A DNA stretch of 30,941 nucleotides, from positions 1 through 30,941 of the forward strand of contig CAYVEB010000022.1 in NCBI GenBank assembly GCA_964450645.1, given 5' to 3'. Every line of letters starts with the position of its first letter. The first letter of the stretch is position 1. Below the pieces are notes generated by a model, which made no database searches, had not been told where the DNA came from, and saw only the letters and a list, made by a program, of their open reading frames with translations. The DNA is from JAKSPM01 sp964450645 (GTDB taxonomy: Bacteria > Bacillota > Clostridia > Oscillospirales > Oscillospiraceae). Made by a program: the position numbers and the translations under genes. Of the stretch, positions 23,249 through 30,941 are shown in pieces.

Positions 23249-23274
23249 GGCGCCCAAGGATAACCTTGGGCGCC
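23249..23274 (-). terminator. Second hairpin downstream of the S-layer gene
   Basis: GGCGCCCAAGG (23249-23259) and CCTTGGGCGCC (23264-23274) form a perfect 11-bp stem with a four-base loop. On the minus strand it is followed by GTGTTTGCTTG. It probably backs up the first terminator. Confidence 0.75.
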
Positions 23275-23285
23275 ATTTGCATTTC

Positions 23286-23310
23286 TCAGGGGCTTTGAAA
23301 AAGCCCCTGA
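23286..23310 (-). terminator. Terminator of the S-layer gene
   Basis: TCAGGGGCTTT and AAAGCCCCTGA pair perfectly over 11 bp with a three-base loop, about 65 bases after the S-layer stop codon on the minus strand. Confidence 0.75.
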
Positions 23311-23374
23311 TTTGGTTGGTTACTTGCCGCCGGTTCCCCGGCGCTGGAAAGGGTCGGAGGTTTGCTGTCCAGGC

Positions 23375-26300
23375 TTAATTCTTGGCCAGCTGATCCATCT
23401 CTTCGCAGTAGGCGCTCAGTTCCATCAGGATCCGCGCCGCCTCAGCGCGCTTTGCGTTGCCCTGCGGGACCAGCTGGGTCTTGCTGCGCCCGAGAATGAA
23501 ACCGCAGGCGTTGGCCCAGCGCATCCCGGTGCGATAGCAGCGGCCGATCTGATCAGCGTCGCTGTAGCCGCTCAAGTCAGCCAGATTGCTCAAGTCATAG
23601 CCCTTGTACTGTGCAAAGCGGTACAAAATCGTTGCGAACTGCTCACGGGTGATGGAGTCGTCCACACCGAAGATTCCGTTGCCATAGCCGTAAATGATTT
23701 TGTTCGCAGTTCCCCATGCGATCGCGTTGGCGAAGCGGTGGGAAGCGGGAACGTCGGTGTATTCGTTGTTGCCCTTGTACGCCGGCGAACCTTCCAGACG
23801 GTACAGAATCGCGACGAGCTGACCGCGCGTGGTCGGGCCTTCCGGATCAAAGAGGTTGGAGCCAATGCCGAACATCAATTTGTTCTCCACAACAAAGTCG
23901 ATCGCCTCGTGGTACCACTTGGTGATGTCCACGTCGGTAAAGTGCTTGCTGGGGCAATCATGCGGTTCGACCGGGTCATCAGGCTCCGTTGGATCGGTCG
24001 GATTGGTCGGGTCAGACGGGTCGGTCGGAACGACGTCCTTCGTCCAGACGGCGACGAGCGTCAACTCTCCGTTCTCCAGCAGCTCGGTACTGATGCTGTC
24101 GGTGTAAACAGGCTCTGTGGTACCTTCCTTCACCCAGCCCACGAAGGTGTAGCCCTCATGGCTCCACTTTTCAGTGGAAACGGTGAGGAGGAGGTTCTCC
24201 AGCGTCTCTTCGAAGTAGCCGCTTTGAACAAGCTTGTCGCCGGTCGCACCGTCGCCAGGCAGGAAGGTGATGGTGTAGGCTTTCTCCCAGTTGGCGTAGA
24301 AGGTCATGTCGGAGTTAATGACGAGGTCGGTGGTGAGCTGGACGCTTTCAGAGCCATCCGCCGGACGCGTCCACCAGCCGTTGAAACGGTAGCCTTCTCT
24401 GGACGAAGGCTGCGGAACCTCCGCAACACGTTCGCCATGAGGCACCTTCAACTCGGTGATGTACTCATCGCCATGCATAAAGGTGATGGTGTGCATCGCT
24501 TTCCAGTGTGCGGTGAACTCATAGGTCTCATTTGCTTTCAGCGAAATGGGGCCGTCAACCCGGCTGCCGCTGCCGTCGGTCCAGTAGTCGAAGGACAAAT
24601 TCTCAGGGATGGTCCACTCGGTCTTCGAATTCTGGGCGATCTCCTCGTCGTCAGCGGGAAGCTCCAGCGGAATAGCCAGAGGCGCCAGCCAATACCGGTC
24701 GGGGTTGAGATCGCTTGCGATTTCGCCCGGATGGAGGATGACCTGCACATAGCCGGCCAGCTGAAGTTCCATGGTGAGCGACATATTCAAGGTGAGCTTG
24801 ATAGCACTGAGATGGGGGTTGCCCTCCTCATCGCGCCATGTCTTCAAGCTGTACTCCCCGGGCAGGGTGTAGGTCTCGCCGTTATCAAAGGTGATTACCT
24901 TGCCGCCCGGGGCGGGCTGAGAGGGTTTGACCTTGAAATCGGAAACATTGGGATAGTAATTGACCGTCGTGATGGGGCTCCCGTCCGAATCCTTGTAGGT
25001 CAGATCCACGCTGGTACGGGATGCCTTAAAGATAATATGGATGGTTTCCGCTGCGCCGCCGTTCCATTTCACCTGGACCCAAAGGTCGTCCTCAGCATCG
25101 GCAACGCCGACGGTGGAGGTGGTAGTCATGGTGGTGTAGTAGTCAAGCTTGTTATTTTCGGCGGTGGTCCACTCACCAGTCCAGGTGTTGCTGTCACTGG
25201 TGCGGTACTCCAGCTTTTCTGCGGTAAGCCCCTCAGGAGCGGAGAAGCTCGCGCCGAGCCAGTAGCCCCAATCGCTTCCTTTCTGATGGTAGCGCAGATT
25301 GTTGGCGGTGACGGTGTATTCGGCGTATTCCTTGTCGCCGGTGGTGTTCTCAACGGACACAGTACCCACATCGGTGTAATTTCCGCTGGCGTCCGCAAGA
25401 GGAGCGGCGGTGACAGTCGAGGGCATGATGGGCGCCTTGAGCTGCAGCTCGTAGGTGATGCCGTCGGCCGTGACCGGGGGTTCCACCTCGGTTACAAGTT
25501 CGTCGGTCTTGGTGTCGCGCCAGCCTATGAATTCGTAGCCTTCGGGGATCTCATAAGTCTGGCCGTTGATGGTCAGCGTGTGGGTATCCTCGTTCAGCGT
25601 GGGCCAATCTTTCGTGTAGTAGGCGTTGTCATAGTGTGGATAATCCGAGTAAGTGAATGTTTTCGTCTTCGTTGCGGAGTTTTCGTAGCTGTCGCCCCAC
25701 TTAAAGGTAGTTTTTATGTTCGAGCTGATGCCTTCGCCCGTCAACGTGATGTGGAGGATTTCGGTGGTCTTGCCATTCCAGCGTACCTGGAGCCAAAGAT
25801 CAGCGGAATCATCCATATAGATGAGGTTGTAAAGATCCAGATCTTCGTATAGGTCCAGAACACCGTCGTCATCGGTCGTCCAGGGTTCATCTTCGCCCGG
25901 TACGGTGATTTCTTTGTAGGTGTCGTTGTAAGTCACCGTGCGGTATTCGAGCGTCGCGCCTTCGGGGAGTCCATCGGGATGCGTGATGCGCGCACCGATC
26001 CAGTAGGACCAAGGATAGGTGTGCCCGGTTGCTGCGGCGGCTGCGGTGTTCTCGTGGTACTTCAGGTAGCTGGCCTTTAGCGTCCAGTTTGTGTAGGCAG
26101 TGCTTTTGCTGTCGCTGGTTTGTTCGCTTTTAACTTCCGGATAGCTATAAAGCTCGCTGTCTTCAAAGTGGCCGCTGGTGTCCTCCATGTGCAGGGCAAC
26201 CTGCGTCGGGCCGATCGGAATGTCTTCCCACACGGCCCGAATCTCTGTGCCGTGTGACAGATTCCGATACTGGAGATACGCGCCGGAGGCTTCGGGCTGG

Positions 26301-29300
26301 GTACCGCCTTCAACAATCTCCCAATTCTTGAATCGCTGGCCCTCAGGAGCTTTCCACGCGGCGGCAACCCAGTTTGCACCGTAGGTGGCGGAGTTGCCGG
26401 GGTTGCTCTCCAAATTGGTGGGGTCAAGCGGGAGCTGTACGTTGATTGTAGAACTGGAGGGACGGAACCAGTAGGTCACAGTCTTGTTGCCTTCCACACC
26501 CGGCGTGTTGGGATTTACGGTAATGCTGTTGCCCTTGGCAATGTTGAGGTTGAGCGTGGCGTCGACTGTCGTGGTGTAGACATAAGCGCGCTGTGCCGTA
26601 TCCTGGGTCAGAGTTGCATCATTAAACAGGGATACGGCGTTTGCGCTTTCTGTGACAAAGCCCGCTTTAAGGGTGTAGGGTTCCGCGTCAAGCCAGGGGA
26701 TGGTGAGAATTGTATGGGGGTTGGTAAAGGACAGCATTGCAATTTTCTCGCCCGTGCCTCTTTCCGGATAAACTTCAATGGTGCGCACAGTCTCGTCCTG
26801 GGCACTTTCATCCACGGTGCTGTAGGGCGCAACAATGGTTACGGTGACGGGTTTCTTTTCCGCCTTGAAGGTGATGTGATAGGTCTTGCTGAGGTCCTCC
26901 GTTGTCGTTACTTCCAGCCAAAGATTTTTCGTTGCCGATTTTTTACCGTCCAAGGAGGTGTAGATGCTTACGGTGTTCGAGGATTCGGACGAAACCGCGT
27001 CCTTGAGGCCCTCGCGGGTTCCGGCGTATTTGTAGGTAAATTCTGTTTCATCGCCAGTCAAGGTCACGCCCATCCAGTAGCCCCAGTCGGCGTCCGACTT
27101 GTGGTAGCGCAAATCCTTGGCGGTGACAGTGTATTCCGTGCAATCCACGCCGTTGGTAGCGCCGCTGATCTCATAGCTGGAGGTCAGATCGGATTTCACA
27201 GTGCCGCTCTGATCCACGAGATTTGCTTTCTCCACACGCACGGGGAAGGAGTTGGGATCCACGTCGTTGCCAAACGTTACGGTTTCTTCCGCGGTTGCCA
27301 GCGGGTTTTCCGCAGTGGCAATGCTTGCGTCATCTTCCACCGTCTTGACCGTAAAGGTCACAGTCTCCGTGGCGGTGTCCGTGGGCTTAAAGAGGAGCGC
27401 AATTTCGCCGCTCAGAACCTCTCCGCCGGCGTAGGTCACGGTGACAGTTCCTTCGCCGTCATCATAAATGCCGACTCTGCCGGCGTAGGTGGTGGACAGG
27501 TCGCTCTCCGCGCTGAAAGTTACTTCATCGGGCTTATAGGTCACAACGAATTTGCCATTGGTGGCCTGCTTCACCTTCAGGGGCAAGCGGGCAACGTCGC
27601 TTTCCCCAGCGGTGTCAGCCTGGGTAGAGGGCAAAACGGTGGTGGGGGTGAGCACGGGCGCGGTGTATTGAACGGTGGCGGCAGTGCGTTCGTCGCCGTC
27701 CGCGCTGGCTGCGGCGACCTGGCCCTCCTTCATGCCCAGACGGAACAGGCCGGTGATCTTCACCCCTTCGGGGAAGCTGCCAACATTCTTATAGGTGCCG
27801 CGGGTGAGGTCGAACATGTCAAGGTCATAGTTGCCGTCAGCTTTGCAGCGGGCCCAGTAAATATATTCGCCGTCATTGTAGATGGAGTTGTAACCCTGGG
27901 AGTTAATGTGGATACCGGAAGAGACGTAAGTATATTTCTGCCCCGCAACCGCCATCAGCGGGTGCTCGTCATAGGATTCCGTGAACGCGTCGTGGTACAA
28001 GTTGCCGTTTGCATCCAGAATCGCGAATTCGTCGTAACGGTACGAATACCCAGCTATATCCGAACGCAGATAGGTGATGCCGACAAGGTCGGTAGCGCTG
28101 TAGTCCAAAGTGGCCGATTCGCCAAAGTTGGATGTATAGACGGTTCTCTGAACGAGTTTGTTGCCAGCCACGGCCAGGAAGGAACGAGGAGTTTTCACGT
28201 CCAAATTGTCCGCCCGGGCAATGTCCTTATAATTATACGCAGAGGTATTCTCGTTGAATTTCGTTGCCGTCCAAGTCTCGGTGTTGATCACGTAGACGTC
28301 GGACTTTTCTTCGGTCACGGCGTACAGCCGCTCGCCGGGATAGGATTCTTCCCCGGTGCCATAACCGTTAACAACTGCGGCGGAGGAGAAAGTTACGCCA
28401 TCAGGCAGATCGCCAAGTTTCTCCACGTCGATCTTCCCGTCGCCGTCACTATCGGCGCTGAACTGCACCCAGTGGCCCTTGCCGTCTTTATCATACATAA
28501 TGGCGTTCATGGTGGGCACATCCGGGATTGCCGGCTTGATAGTGACCGGGACGTCCACAGACAGACCTGAAGGGCCATTTACTGTGATCGTAGTCTGACC
28601 GGCGGCAATGGCGGTAACCTCGCCGGTGTTCTCATTGATCTGAGCAACCGCTGGATTTTTGCTTGACCAGTAGACGCTGCCAGTCGCGTTCCAGGGCAGG
28701 AGCCGCGCGGTAAGTTTCGCGGTCTCGCCCTCCACCAGTTCCAAAGAGCTGGGGGTGACGAGAATTTTCTGAGGCGTGGTAGCGTCTAATTTCTCCGCGT
28801 TGTCGTCCACGACAAAAAGCACGTTGGTCTGGCCGGGCAGGGTGGCCACGGCATCGGCTTTCGCAGTCTCGGGATCGACCGTCAGAAGGTTAGAAACCTG
28901 GTAGACGCTGCTGACCTTGTTGTCCACCAAGCTCAGGAGCATATGCGCCGTTAAAGAGTTGGCGGTCTCCTGCCCGGTCAGTTCAAGGCTTAAAGCGTTG
29001 GCAGTGGATTCGTTGTAGTTGTCAACGGTCTTTCCCGCGCAGTGGTCGAGGATCGCCTGGGCGTCTTCGGCGTCGGTTTTGCCGTCGCTATTGACGTCGC
29101 CGCTTAGATCGCCATCTTCATAGTAGTTGTACTGGCTCATGTAGAGCTTGTCACTGACAGCGTCGTACTCCAGGGAGTGGAGGTCAAAGTAGGAATAACC
29201 GATGTTGCCCACTTCGTCTACCAGGAAGTAGTTTTTATAAGTGGTGGCCTCGTCCTCCAGGCGGAACTTGTACAGCTTGCTGTTGGAAGCCGCGCTTCCG

Positions 29301-29971
29301 TCTTCGCCGTAAGCGACGCCGGTGCCATAGAAGTTGCCCTCCTCATCGCAGGCTAGGTTGTAGAAGTTAATCGAGCTTTCTTGGTCTTCCTTGTTCAGCC
29401 CTACGATGCCCAGGACATAGTCGGGATTCTCGGGGTTTACATTCTCGCCGGTCAGGTAGTTAATCGCGACGAGGGCCGTCGTATAGGATCCGGGCATACC
29501 GGGAATTTCCAGGTAGAACAACCCGAAGATGCAGTTTTTGTAAGCTCCACCGAGGACGTCGTCGCTATCAAAATAGGGACTATACGCCAAGTCGAAGAAC
29601 TGCCCGCCATCGACGGTGTTGATGTAGGTGCGCTTGGAGAGGTCGTCCTTGTCGATGGCGTAGAACGCGCCATCCTCGTCGACAGCGATAATGTAGCCGC
29701 CGACAAACGTTGCGGCGGTATAATCAAAATCGTCCGCCGCGCCGCTTGACAGCGTTTCGCCGTCATAGCTGACCAGTTCTGTGTGTGTTTGTGTACCTGA
29801 CGTATCCACACTGTCGACCACGGTAGAGAGCCCCATGACTCTTATTCCGTTTCCGGCAGCGCGCGCACTGATCGAAAACGCCGGTGCGACGAAGTTGAAC
29901 ATCATCGCAAGCGTAAGTACGAACACGATGAGTTTGCGGCCAGGTCTGGTATCACTTTTATATGATGCCAT
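23375..29971 (-). CDS. Giant secreted S-layer (SLH) anchored multidomain protein
   Basis: This 2198-residue surface protein is anchored non-covalently to cell-wall polymer by three C-terminal SLH domains (starting near 2009, 2070 and 2136). A signal peptide covers about 1-39. Residues 45-280 and 490-770 resemble beta-propeller blades. A dockerin-like calcium loop (GDVNSDGKTDAEDAQ) is at about 289-303, a Big2-type Ig domain at about 400-487 and another acidic loop (DSDGDGKIDVEKL) near 503. Residues about 777-880 resemble a cohesin-like beta-sandwich. Three copies of a module with the signature LRYH...DWGYW follow (about 911-1070, 1245-1410, 1510-1650). InlB-B/Flg_new repeats lie at about 1415-1500, 1655-1710 and 1825-1977, then a Pro/Thr/Asp linker. 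AAGGAGG lies eight bases before the ATG. Confidence 0.9.
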   Translation of the reverse strand: MASYKSDTRPGRKLIVFVLTLAMMFNFVAPAFSISARAAGNGIRVMGLSTVVDSVDTSGTQTHTELVSYDGETLSSGAADDFDYTAATFVGGYIIAVDEDGAFYAIDKDDLSKRTYINTVDGGQFFDLAYSPYFDSDDVLGGAYKNCIFGLFYLEIPGMPGSYTTALVAINYLTGENVNPENPDYVLGIVGLNKEDQESSINFYNLACDEEGNFYGTGVAYGEDGSAASNSKLYKFRLEDEATTYKNYFLVDEVGNIGYSYFDLHSLEYDAVSDKLYMSQYNYYEDGDLSGDVNSDGKTDAEDAQAILDHCAGKTVDNYNESTANALSLELTGQETANSLTAHMLLSLVDNKVSSVYQVSNLLTVDPETAKADAVATLPGQTNVLFVVDDNAEKLDATTPQKILVTPSSLELVEGETAKLTARLLPWNATGSVYWSSKNPAVAQINENTGEVTAIAAGQTTITVNGPSGLSVDVPVTIKPAIPDVPTMNAIMYDKDGKGHWVQFSADSDGDGKIDVEKLGDLPDGVTFSSAAVVNGYGTGEESYPGERLYAVTEEKSDVYVINTETWTATKFNENTSAYNYKDIARADNLDVKTPRSFLAVAGNKLVQRTVYTSNFGESATLDYSATDLVGITYLRSDIAGYSYRYDEFAILDANGNLYHDAFTESYDEHPLMAVAGQKYTYVSSGIHINSQGYNSIYNDGEYIYWARCKADGNYDLDMFDLTRGTYKNVGSFPEGVKITGLFRLGMKEGQVAAASADGDERTAATVQYTAPVLTPTTVLPSTQADTAGESDVARLPLKVKQATNGKFVVTYKPDEVTFSAESDLSTTYAGRVGIYDDGEGTVTVTYAGGEVLSGEIALLFKPTDTATETVTFTVKTVEDDASIATAENPLATAEETVTFGNDVDPNSFPVRVEKANLVDQSGTVKSDLTSSYEISGATNGVDCTEYTVTAKDLRYHKSDADWGYWMGVTLTGDETEFTYKYAGTREGLKDAVSSESSNTVSIYTSLDGKKSATKNLWLEVTTTEDLSKTYHITFKAEKKPVTVTIVAPYSTVDESAQDETVRTIEVYPERGTGEKIAMLSFTNPHTILTIPWLDAEPYTLKAGFVTESANAVSLFNDATLTQDTAQRAYVYTTTVDATLNLNIAKGNSITVNPNTPGVEGNKTVTYWFRPSSSTINVQLPLDPTNLESNPGNSATYGANWVAAAWKAPEGQRFKNWEIVEGGTQPEASGAYLQYRNLSHGTEIRAVWEDIPIGPTQVALHMEDTSGHFEDSELYSYPEVKSEQTSDSKSTAYTNWTLKASYLKYHENTAAAAATGHTYPWSYWIGARITHPDGLPEGATLEYRTVTYNDTYKEITVPGEDEPWTTDDDGVLDLYEDLDLYNLIYMDDSADLWLQVRWNGKTTEILHITLTGEGISSNIKTTFKWGDSYENSATKTKTFTYSDYPHYDNAYYTKDWPTLNEDTHTLTINGQTYEIPEGYEFIGWRDTKTDELVTEVEPPVTADGITYELQLKAPIMPSTVTAAPLADASGNYTDVGTVSVENTTGDKEYAEYTVTANNLRYHQKGSDWGYWLGASFSAPEGLTAEKLEYRTSDSNTWTGEWTTAENNKLDYYTTMTTTSTVGVADAEDDLWVQVKWNGGAAETIHIIFKASRTSVDLTYKDSDGSPITTVNYYPNVSDFKVKPSQPAPGGKVITFDNGETYTLPGEYSLKTWRDEEGNPHLSAIKLTLNMSLTMELQLAGYVQVILHPGEIASDLNPDRYWLAPLAIPLELPADDEEIAQNSKTEWTIPENLSFDYWTDGSGSRVDGPISLKANETYEFTAHWKAMHTITFMHGDEYITELKVPHGERVAEVPQPSSREGYRFNGWWTRPADGSESVQLTTDLVINSDMTFYANWEKAYTITFLPGDGATGDKLVQSGYFEETLENLLLTVSTEKWSHEGYTFVGWVKEGTTEPVYTDSISTELLENGELTLVAVWTKDVVPTDPSDPTNPTDPTEPDDPVEPHDCPSKHFTDVDITKWYHEAIDFVVENKLMFGIGSNLFDPEGPTTRGQLVAILYRLEGSPAYKGNNEYTDVPASHRFANAIAWGTANKIIYGYGNGIFGVDDSITREQFATILYRFAQYKGYDLSNLADLSGYSDADQIGRCYRTGMRWANACGFILGRSKTQLVPQGNAKRAEAARILMELSAYCEEMDQLAKN

Positions 29972-30036
29972 GCTATCTTCCTCCTTAAGGTCAATTTCTG
30001 TCTTCCCAGGCCGCTAGCCGAGAAGATACTAATCCT

Positions 30037-30065
30037 ATTTTAACAAATTGTGAATATATATGCAA
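30037..30065 (-). promoter_or_regulatory. Promoter candidate of the S-layer gene
   Basis: On the minus strand TTGCAT (complement of 30060-30065) and TAAAAT (complement of 30037-30042) are 17 bases apart. The start would fall near 30030, about 60 bases before the coding region. The -10 box is good and the -35 box is weak. Confidence 0.45.
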
Positions 30066-30130
30066 GGAGAAATCCAGGATTTTTTGCGCACAATTTGCAC
30101 AAATATTTGTATATAAGTTTCCGCTGACAG

Positions 30131-30190
30131 GTAATTTTTAACCAGAATCCGTAATTTTTAACCGAAATCCGTACTTTCTAGCGGAATTCC
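30131..30190. repeat. Three tandem copies of a 20-bp repeat
   Basis: GTAATTTTTAACCAGAATCC (30131-30150) is followed by a copy with two changes (30151-30170) and a more degenerate third (30171-30190). The pattern recalls multiple terminal repeats of IS21-like elements, but no IstA/IstB gene is present here. Confidence 0.75.
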
Positions 30191-30361
30191 GGCGGACGTC
30201 CACCACGGTTTGAAATCACGGTGGTATTCTGCTGTATACGGGTTGTCAAACATGATCGGCCGCTGCGTAGGGTGGCGATATGGACGAAATGTATGCTTAT
30301 GACAACACGCTCATGGAGTGTTTCCTTTAAGGCAGTACCGAATCATGCAAATTTGTTCAAA

Positions 30362-30523
30362 ATGTGCTATCATGCAGGCATAGATAAGCAACTGCGCCTG
30401 CCCAACTTGTGCGATGAGCTGGCACAAATACGGACAAAGAAAAAGGAATTTTTGGAAACGATGGATCGCATCATTCCATGGGGAGAGTGGATCTGGACAA
30501 TAGTCAAAAAAGTGGACAAGTAA
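30362..30523 (+). pseudogene. Remnant of an IS5-family transposase N-terminus
   Basis: About 53 residues survive. The segment LAQIRTKKKEFLETMDRIIPWGEW matches the well-known start of IS5-family transposases (IRTKKxEFLxxMDxIIPWxxW), shown here as the stretch at about 30416-30490. The frame stops at 30521-30523 after VKKVDK, far short of the roughly 300-450 residues of an intact enzyme, and the DDE catalytic residues are absent. The upstream sequence shows no matching start region or inverted repeat. The piece is a decayed or recombined fragment. Confidence 0.7.
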
Positions 30524-30843
30524 GATCTTGAAAAAATAGGATTTCTGCTACTACAATATATTTATGGTTAATCGCCCTTTCAGCCAGTAAGGAATTACCC
30601 ATCTCGTTGCTTAAGCTGTATAATGATGGAGCAATCGGTATAGCGGGTTGCTCCTACTATATTAAACATCTACACCCACCTGGACTTCAGCTCCAAAGTA
30701 GCTTCCACAAATGCGATTATCGGCGCCTATCCCACCGCGGCAAGCGAGGTGTCCCTCCGATGTCCCTCCAAAAATGGAGAGTAAAGCGAGCAAAAAGGCT
30801 ATGACCCTCCGAATTGCGAGGCCCGCGGCAGACATAAAGAAAA
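30524..30843. other. Gene-free stretch between the IS remnant and tRNA-Leu
   Basis: No gene is recognised. GGAGCAA (30628-30634) and TTGCTCC (30648-30654) can form a hairpin, and TGTCCCTCC occurs twice nearby (about 30749-30773). Open frames here have no family resemblance. It is probably decayed mobile-element sequence. Confidence 0.4.
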
Positions 30844-30878
30844 GCCCGAAAATGCCTAAAAATCAAGCATTTTCGAGC
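30835..30878 (-). terminator. Intrinsic terminator of the tRNA-Leu gene
   Basis: On the minus strand the complements of 30867-30878 and 30844-30855 form a 12-bp stem with one G-U pair, followed by TTTTCTTT. It lies 12 bases after the tRNA 3' end. Confidence 0.85.
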
Positions 30879-30889
30879 CTATTGAGGTC

Positions 30890-30941
30890 TGGTGCCGGTG
30901 GCGGGACTTGAACCCGCACGCCATCGCTGGCAATGGATTTT
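30890..30941 (-). tRNA. tRNA-Leu (anticodon NAA, UAA or CAA), 3' part only
   Basis: Reading the minus strand from the right edge, the sequence starts in the anticodon loop (AAAA followed by the stem strand TCCAT). It has a long type II variable arm (GCC-AGCGAT-GGC), a T-arm GCGGG-TTCAAGT-CCCGC, the acceptor strand CACCGGC, discriminator A and an encoded CCA (30890-30892). The long variable arm and a loop ending in AA-AA fit leucine with anticodon UAA or CAA. The first anticodon base and the whole 5' half are outside the window. Confidence 0.88.

Noticed and set aside
23312..25852. Plus-strand open frame of 846 codons opposite the S-layer gene
   Set aside because: The minus strand encodes clear SLH and InlB-type repeats here. 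The plus-strand translation is Val/Gly/Arg-rich shadow sequence.
26714..28570. Plus-strand open frame of 618 codons opposite the S-layer gene
   Set aside because: Same reason: shadow of a GC-biased coding strand with no family resemblance.
30131..30190. Possible CRISPR array
   Set aside because: The 20-bp units are directly adjacent without spacers, and no cas gene is present.
30607..30911. Two short open frames near the right edge
   Set aside because: They run into the terminator and tRNA-Leu sequence and have no family resemblance.

Overview
The window looks like a chromosomal segment of a Gram-positive anaerobe of the class Clostridia, most likely a gut Oscillospiraceae-type organism. 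The reasons are strong AGGAGG ribosome binding sites, sigma-A type promoters, lipoprotein solute-binding proteins with acidic, Ser/Thr/Glu-rich linkers after the lipobox cysteine, a very large S-layer (SLH) anchored protein, and moderately high GC. The taxonomic call is inference from style, not from a marker gene.

Layout. (1) 2-112 is the tail of a membrane transporter. (2) 196-7998 is a complete peptide-type ABC importer operon, oppA-oppB-oppC-oppD-oppF, followed by a small single-span membrane protein. A strong UUCG-capped hairpin lies between oppA and oppB, and OppC carries an unusual extracytoplasmic insertion of about 210 residues. (3) 8051-8650 is a control region with two good promoters, several dyads and a potentially structured leader. 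(4) 8651-19115 is a same-strand catabolic cluster: SDR dehydrogenase, cupin, TRAP transporter (dctP, dctQ, dctM), zinc alcohol dehydrogenase, split transketolase (two subunits), Ldh2-type (malate/lactate/diketogulonate) dehydrogenase, and three tandem Asp/Glu-racemase-fold paralogs. An OFA-like MFS transporter (19187-20413) and a GntR/FCD regulator with its own consensus promoter (20467-21207) follow. (5) 21275-23013 holds housekeeping or uncharacterised genes: dcd (minus), a DUF308/HdeD-like membrane protein (plus) and a small cysteine-containing protein (minus). (6) 23375-29971 (minus) is one 2198-residue secreted S-layer protein. (7) 30037-30941 has that gene's promoter region, a 20-bp tandem repeat, an IS5-type transposase remnant, and the 3' part of a tRNA-Leu with its terminator on the minus strand.

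How the parts may work together. The TRAP importer most likely brings in a carboxylate. The three dehydrogenases (SDR, zinc ADH, Ldh2) would interconvert hydroxyl and keto groups, the split transketolase would move a two-carbon unit, and the racemase-fold enzymes and cupin would handle isomerisation or decarboxylation steps. No kinase, aldolase or isomerase of a known sugar-acid pathway is encoded in the cluster, so the substrate is not predictable from the sequence. The gntR promoter and the cluster's main promoter share the 9-mer GAGTATATA just downstream of the -10 box. This suggests that the GntR protein regulates both. This cluster is the best candidate for an undescribed system in the window.
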